Part shown: piece by piece, positions 61,302 to 64,000 of the stretch
Layout: every line of letters begins with the position of its first letter
Position numbering within the stretch: position 1 is the stretch's first letter
Assembly (NCBI GenBank): GCA_030748575.1
Contig: JASMLR010000001.1
Coordinates: forward strand, 262,568 to 326,567
Direction: 5' to 3'
From: Phycisphaerales bacterium
GTDB taxonomy: Bacteria > Planctomycetota > Phycisphaerae > Phycisphaerales > SM1A02
DNA length: 64,000 bases
Notes under the pieces: model-generated
Told to the model about the DNA's origin: nothing
The model's input: only the letters and a program-made list of their open reading frames with translations
Database searches by the model: none
Position numbers and translations under genes: made by a program

Positions 61302-61531
61302 TCAGGCGTGAAGCAGTTGCTGGTAGTAGGAGACGTCCCACCATCGGCCGAACTTGACGCCACTTTCCTGGAACGTTCCGACGATGGTGAAGCCAGCGTC
61401 AAGCAAGTGCCGAGAACAGTTGGTTGCGGATCACTCGCGAATGTCGCGTGGCTCGTGGTCGGATTGGTGTTTGAAATGTCGAGCATGGCTGCCATGTCAT
61501 CCTGGACCGCTCGCCGAATGGCGTGGGGCAT
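61302..61531 (-). pseudogene. Decayed GNAT acetyltransferase
   Basis: Two separated parts of a GNAT (phosphinothricin acetyltransferase-like) protein survive in different frames. The N-terminus from ATG 61531 reads MPHAIRRAVQDDMAAMLDIS and continues for about 37 residues to an ATF..DP segment. The C-terminus reads DAGFTIVGTFQESGVKFGRW then WDVSYYQQLLHA up to the stop at 61302. Roughly 100 residues, including the acetyl-CoA loop, are missing between them and the frame is shifted. This is best explained by one internal deletion. Confidence 0.75.
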
Positions 61532-61575
61532 GGGGCGATGATGGCGCGGACACCTGCATAGGGAAGGCCCGCGGC

Positions 61576-61581
61576 TATGGT
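61576..61581 (+). promoter_or_regulatory. Leaderless-type -10 box (TATGGT) of the MFS gene
   Basis: TATGGT, seven bases (GTGTCGC), then GTG 61589. It is almost identical to the ribF arrangement and favours this GTG over ATG 61577, which lies inside the box. Confidence 0.4.
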
Positions 61582-61588
61582 GTGTCGC

Positions 61589-62857
61589 GTGAGCCAAACT
61601 GATCGCAACCGACGAACAGCCGACCTGTACCAGTGGTACGCGACGCTTGCCGAGGCGTCATTCTGGGTCCCGGTGTTCTTTCTCTACCTCGCGGCGTACC
61701 TGCCCCTCGATGCGGTGCTCATTCTGGAGGCAACGTACTTCTTTGGCGTGGTCGTCATCGAGGTGCCGAGCGGCTGGTTCAGCGATCGATTGGGGCGGCG
61801 GCCCACGATGCTCATCGGCGGTGTGTTGATGGCGGCAAGCCACGGGCTCATGTTCACGGGGCCATGGATGGCGGCCGGCGGGTCGATCGAATCCCCGTTG
61901 TTCTTCCTCTTTGGCGCGGCGTTGATCCTTCGGGCTGGCGGCATGGCATTCCGCAGCGGGACCGATACGGCGCTCCACTACGACGCGTTGTGCGCTTGTG
62001 GCGCCAGGGACGAGTTTGCCGCACGCGAAGCGAGGGCATCCAGACGCCGCTTCTATGGCGCAGCTGCCGCCGCGCTCATCGGTGGTGCCGCCGCGCTCAT
62101 CGATCTCCGAGCGCCCTATCTGCTTTCGTTCTGCGCCGCTGTGGCAATCATCCTGGTCGTGCTTCGCATGCATGAGCCGTCGGTGCATGCCGACGACCGC
62201 TCGACCGCCCATCTCGTTCGGCAAATCGGCGCGTGCATCGGGCAGTGGCGGAGCGGCTTGCTGCTGCTCCTCTTCCTGTACGCCGCGATGATGATTGTGC
62301 TCAATCACATTCCGTACGAGTACTTCCAGCCCTACATCGAGGCCGTCCTTGGCAGCGATGGCACGGCGGTCGCTGCGACGCCTGCGGTGGCGGGGGCGCA
62401 CGTTGCCGTCACCTTCTTCATTGCCGGATGGGTTGGGGCGAGAAGCATTCGGCTCCGGGACAAGGTTGGGCTCTGGGCCGTTCTGCTCCTTGCAACGGCC
62501 TTGCAGGCGGCCATCATCGGGCTCATGTGGATGTGGGTGAGCGTGCCCATCATGCTGGTGTTGCTGCTTCGCTCCTGCCCGCGAGCGCTGATGACGCCGC
62601 CGCTCAATGCTGCTGTGACCGGTGCGGTGCCGACGCGTCTTCGAGCCACCTATCTCTCGCTCCAGAGCCTCGCGGGCCGGCTGTCGTTCAGCGGCACGCT
62701 CCTGCTGTTGACGCTCGCCGTTCCCGTTACGGCCAGGGCCGAGTGGGCCACGATCCATGTGCAGATCGGGCTGTCGGCCATCGGCGGGTTGGTGTGTGTG
62801 GTATTGGTCGCGGCCGTCTGGGCCGGATCGCTGCGCCGCTCAGAGCCCAAGCGCTGA
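61589..62857 (+). CDS. MFS transporter
   Basis: A 422-residue major facilitator with about 12 membrane helices. The family loop 2-3 motif is GWFSDRLGRRPTMLIGG (near 65-81). The basic middle loop (ARASRRRFYG and RMHEPSVHADDRSTAH) divides the halves. The substrate cannot be inferred. ATG 61577 gives four more residues, but the TATGGT box supports GTG 61589. The 3' end overlaps the convergent DUF167 gene by 18 bases. Confidence 0.82.
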   Translation: MSQTDRNRRTADLYQWYATLAEASFWVPVFFLYLAAYLPLDAVLILEATYFFGVVVIEVPSGWFSDRLGRRPTMLIGGVLMAASHGLMFTGPWMAAGGSIESPLFFLFGAALILRAGGMAFRSGTDTALHYDALCACGARDEFAAREARASRRRFYGAAAAALIGGAAALIDLRAPYLLSFCAAVAIILVVLRMHEPSVHADDRSTAHLVRQIGACIGQWRSGLLLLLFLYAAMMIVLNHIPYEYFQPYIEAVLGSDGTAVAATPAVAGAHVAVTFFIAGWVGARSIRLRDKVGLWAVLLLATALQAAIIGLMWMWVSVPIMLVLLLRSCPRALMTPPLNAAVTGAVPTRLRATYLSLQSLAGRLSFSGTLLLLTLAVPVTARAEWATIHVQIGLSAIGGLVCVVLVAAVWAGSLRRSEPKR

Positions 62858-63130
62858 AGCGACCGCCTCGGGCGACATGCCTGAGACGCGTACCGTCTTG
62901 TGCGGGTGGGCATGGCCTCGCACGACGGTGGCGGCCCGATCGGTTGCGGCGGTCACCAGCCGGCACACCGCAGCATTGGCTTTCCCCGCTTCCGGAGGCG
63001 CGGTGACGCGAATCTTGAGCCGATCGCCCAGCATGCCTGCCACAGCGTCCCGCCTCGCCCCAGGGACGACCTTGACTCGAAGCATCGTGTCCGGCCCATC
63101 GGATGTCATCGCCGCATTCACGGCGGTCAT
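62840..63130 (-). CDS. DUF167 (YggU-family) protein
   Basis: A 96-residue member of the UPF0235/DUF167 family. The core is MLRVKVVPGARRDAVAGMLG, LKIRVTAPPEAGKANAAVCR and the closing SGMSPEAVASALG. The biochemical role of the family is unknown. The start at 63130 is favoured by a TAGCGT box eight bases upstream; ATG 63109 is the alternative. Confidence 0.88.
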   Translation of the reverse strand: MTAVNAAMTSDGPDTMLRVKVVPGARRDAVAGMLGDRLKIRVTAPPEAGKANAAVCRLVTAATDRAATVVRGHAHPHKTVRVSGMSPEAVASALGL

Positions 63131-63138
63131 CCTAGGAG

Positions 63139-63148
63139 ACGCTACCTT
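63139..63148. promoter_or_regulatory. Overlapping divergent -10 boxes
   Basis: TAGCGT on the minus strand (63144-63139) serves DUF167 and TACCTT on the plus strand (63143-63148) serves the mannosidase. They share two base pairs, so only one polymerase could bind at a time. Both starts are 6-8 bases from their box. Confidence 0.4.
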
Positions 63149-63154
63149 GCCCGC

Positions 63155-64000
63155 GTGCATCGCCACGATTACGACGACGTTCGGTTCCGAAACTTCCAGA
63201 ACGAAGTACTTGCCCCCGCGTCGATCGCCGCGCGCGGGCCATGCCGGGTGGACGTCTGGCAGACGCAGGAGCGGTGTCTTCCCAGCCAGGCACGGGAGGA
63301 GGCATTCGAGCCCGTGCAACTGGGATGGCGGTGGGGGCCGGCGTGGTCCACGGCATGGTTTCGGGTCGATGGCCAGGTGCCCGAAGGGGAAGGCACGCCC
63401 GCGGTGCGGTTTTCGTCGGGCACGGAGGCGTTGCTGTATCAGGGTGACGTCCCGTATCAGGGGCTGGACGCCAACCACACCGTGGCGCGGCTCGCATCGG
63501 ATGCCGAGCCTCCGCTTCTGATCGAAGCTGCATGCAACCTGCCGCTCGGCATCAGCACATTCTGGTGGGATGAAGCGGAACTTCGCGCTCGCTGGCAGGA
63601 GCAGGCACCGGGCCGTCTGGAGTTTGCCGAGTTCATTCGCATCGACGAGGCTGTCGAGACGATGCGAACTCAGTGGGACTTCGCCCGCAAGCTTCTTTCG
63701 GCGCTCCCACGGGACTCAAGCCGCGGCCAGCAGATTGCTGATGCGTTGCATGCCGCCATGGCGGCATTCGCATCGAATGGAGCGGCCGCCGCCAGCGAAG
63801 TGCTCACCGCCGCCATCGAGGACGGTGCGCCCACGTCGACGCAGTGCGCGGCCATTGGGCACGCCCACATTGATACGGCCTGGCTCTGGGGTATTGGCGA
63901 GACGATCCGCAAGTGCAGCAGGACCTTTGCCACGATGCTCCGTCACATGGAGCGGCACGATGACTTTGTCTTTCTATGCAGTCAGCCGCAGCAGTATGCC
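63155..64000 (+). CDS. GH38 alpha-mannosidase, 5' part (runs off the window)
   Basis: The first 282 codons are open to the window edge. The N-terminal domain (VWQTQERCLPSQAREEAF, WGPAWSTAWFRVDGQVPEGE, GTEALLYQGDVPYQGLDANH) matches the start of class II alpha-mannosidases. AIGHAHIDTAWLW near 247-259 supplies the first zinc-binding His and Asp of GH38. The nucleophile Asp lies beyond the window. It should hydrolyse terminal alpha-mannose from glycans. No signal peptide is visible, so a cytosolic place is likely. GTG 63155 is set by the TACCTT box and lack of any earlier start. Confidence 0.88.
   Translation, partial: MHRHDYDDVRFRNFQNEVLAPASIAARGPCRVDVWQTQERCLPSQAREEAFEPVQLGWRWGPAWSTAWFRVDGQVPEGEGTPAVRFSSGTEALLYQGDVPYQGLDANHTVARLASDAEPPLLIEAACNLPLGISTFWWDEAELRARWQEQAPGRLEFAEFIRIDEAVETMRTQWDFARKLLSALPRDSSRGQQIADALHAAMAAFASNGAAAASEVLTAAIEDGAPTSTQCAAIGHAHIDTAWLWGIGETIRKCSRTFATMLRHMERHDDFVFLCSQPQQYA

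Overview
The window looks like chromosomal DNA of a GC-rich planctomycete, most likely class Phycisphaerae. This rests on content: a secreted papain-like protease with the EF-hand-like C-terminal tail common in marine Phycisphaerae, a fibro-slime domain protein, a tricorn-type protease, a B12-dependent ribonucleotide reductase, a ~987-residue NAD-glutamate dehydrogenase and a MoxR/DUF58/BatA operon. No rRNA, phage, IS transposase, integrase or CRISPR array was found. One tRNA is present.

Layout. 1-4.2 kb: BNR/sialidase-like protein, methyltransferase, tRNA-Pro(UGG), RluA-type pseudouridine synthase, and on the minus strand nuoA plus a small membrane protein. 4.7-8.9 kb (minus): dcd and class II ribonucleotide reductase, a deoxynucleotide supply unit. 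9.3-12.6 kb: UvrD/PcrA helicase and queG. 12.6-18.4 kb (minus): coiled-coil lipoprotein, NAD-glutamate dehydrogenase, and an exported protein with a perfect (SEQA)7 repeat. 18.4-32.8 kb (plus): ribF, nrnA, then a long coupled block with a coiled-coil membrane protein, an iron-type ABC binding protein, an ABC permease fused in frame to an NHL propeller, a VWA protein, MoxR, DUF58 and BatA. 32.8-35.6 kb: TPR-YggX fusion, pyrD, murD. 35.6-40 kb: two small membrane proteins, MlaF-like ATPase, MlaD-like MCE protein, SpoU methyltransferase. 40-48.5 kb: murA, fibro-slime protein, plant-type ferredoxin-NADP reductase, MscS channel, tricorn protease with a 28-residue membrane peptide overlapping its stop. 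48.8-53.4 kb: sugar epimerase, glycosyltransferase, formyltransferase, hexapeptide acyltransferase and a class II amidotransferase, probably for a modified surface glycan. 53.4-61.3 kb: papain-like protease, then TetR regulator, TolC-like protein, RND adaptor and RND pump. 61.3-64 kb: decayed GNAT gene, MFS transporter, DUF167 protein and the 5' part of a GH38 alpha-mannosidase.

The strongest general observation concerns gene starts. At least 18 transcript-leading genes have a TAnnnT hexamer ending 6-10 bases before the start codon and no Shine-Dalgarno sequence. This is what leaderless mRNAs would look like, and it was used to set several starts. Operon-internal genes instead use 4-base ATGA/GTGA overlaps, and another set uses ordinary Shine-Dalgarno sites. 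The permease-NHL fusion inside the MoxR/Bat block, the TPR-YggX fusion, the 28-residue peptide, the inverted-repeat element in the glycan cluster and the two-part TetR operator are the other main points of interest.
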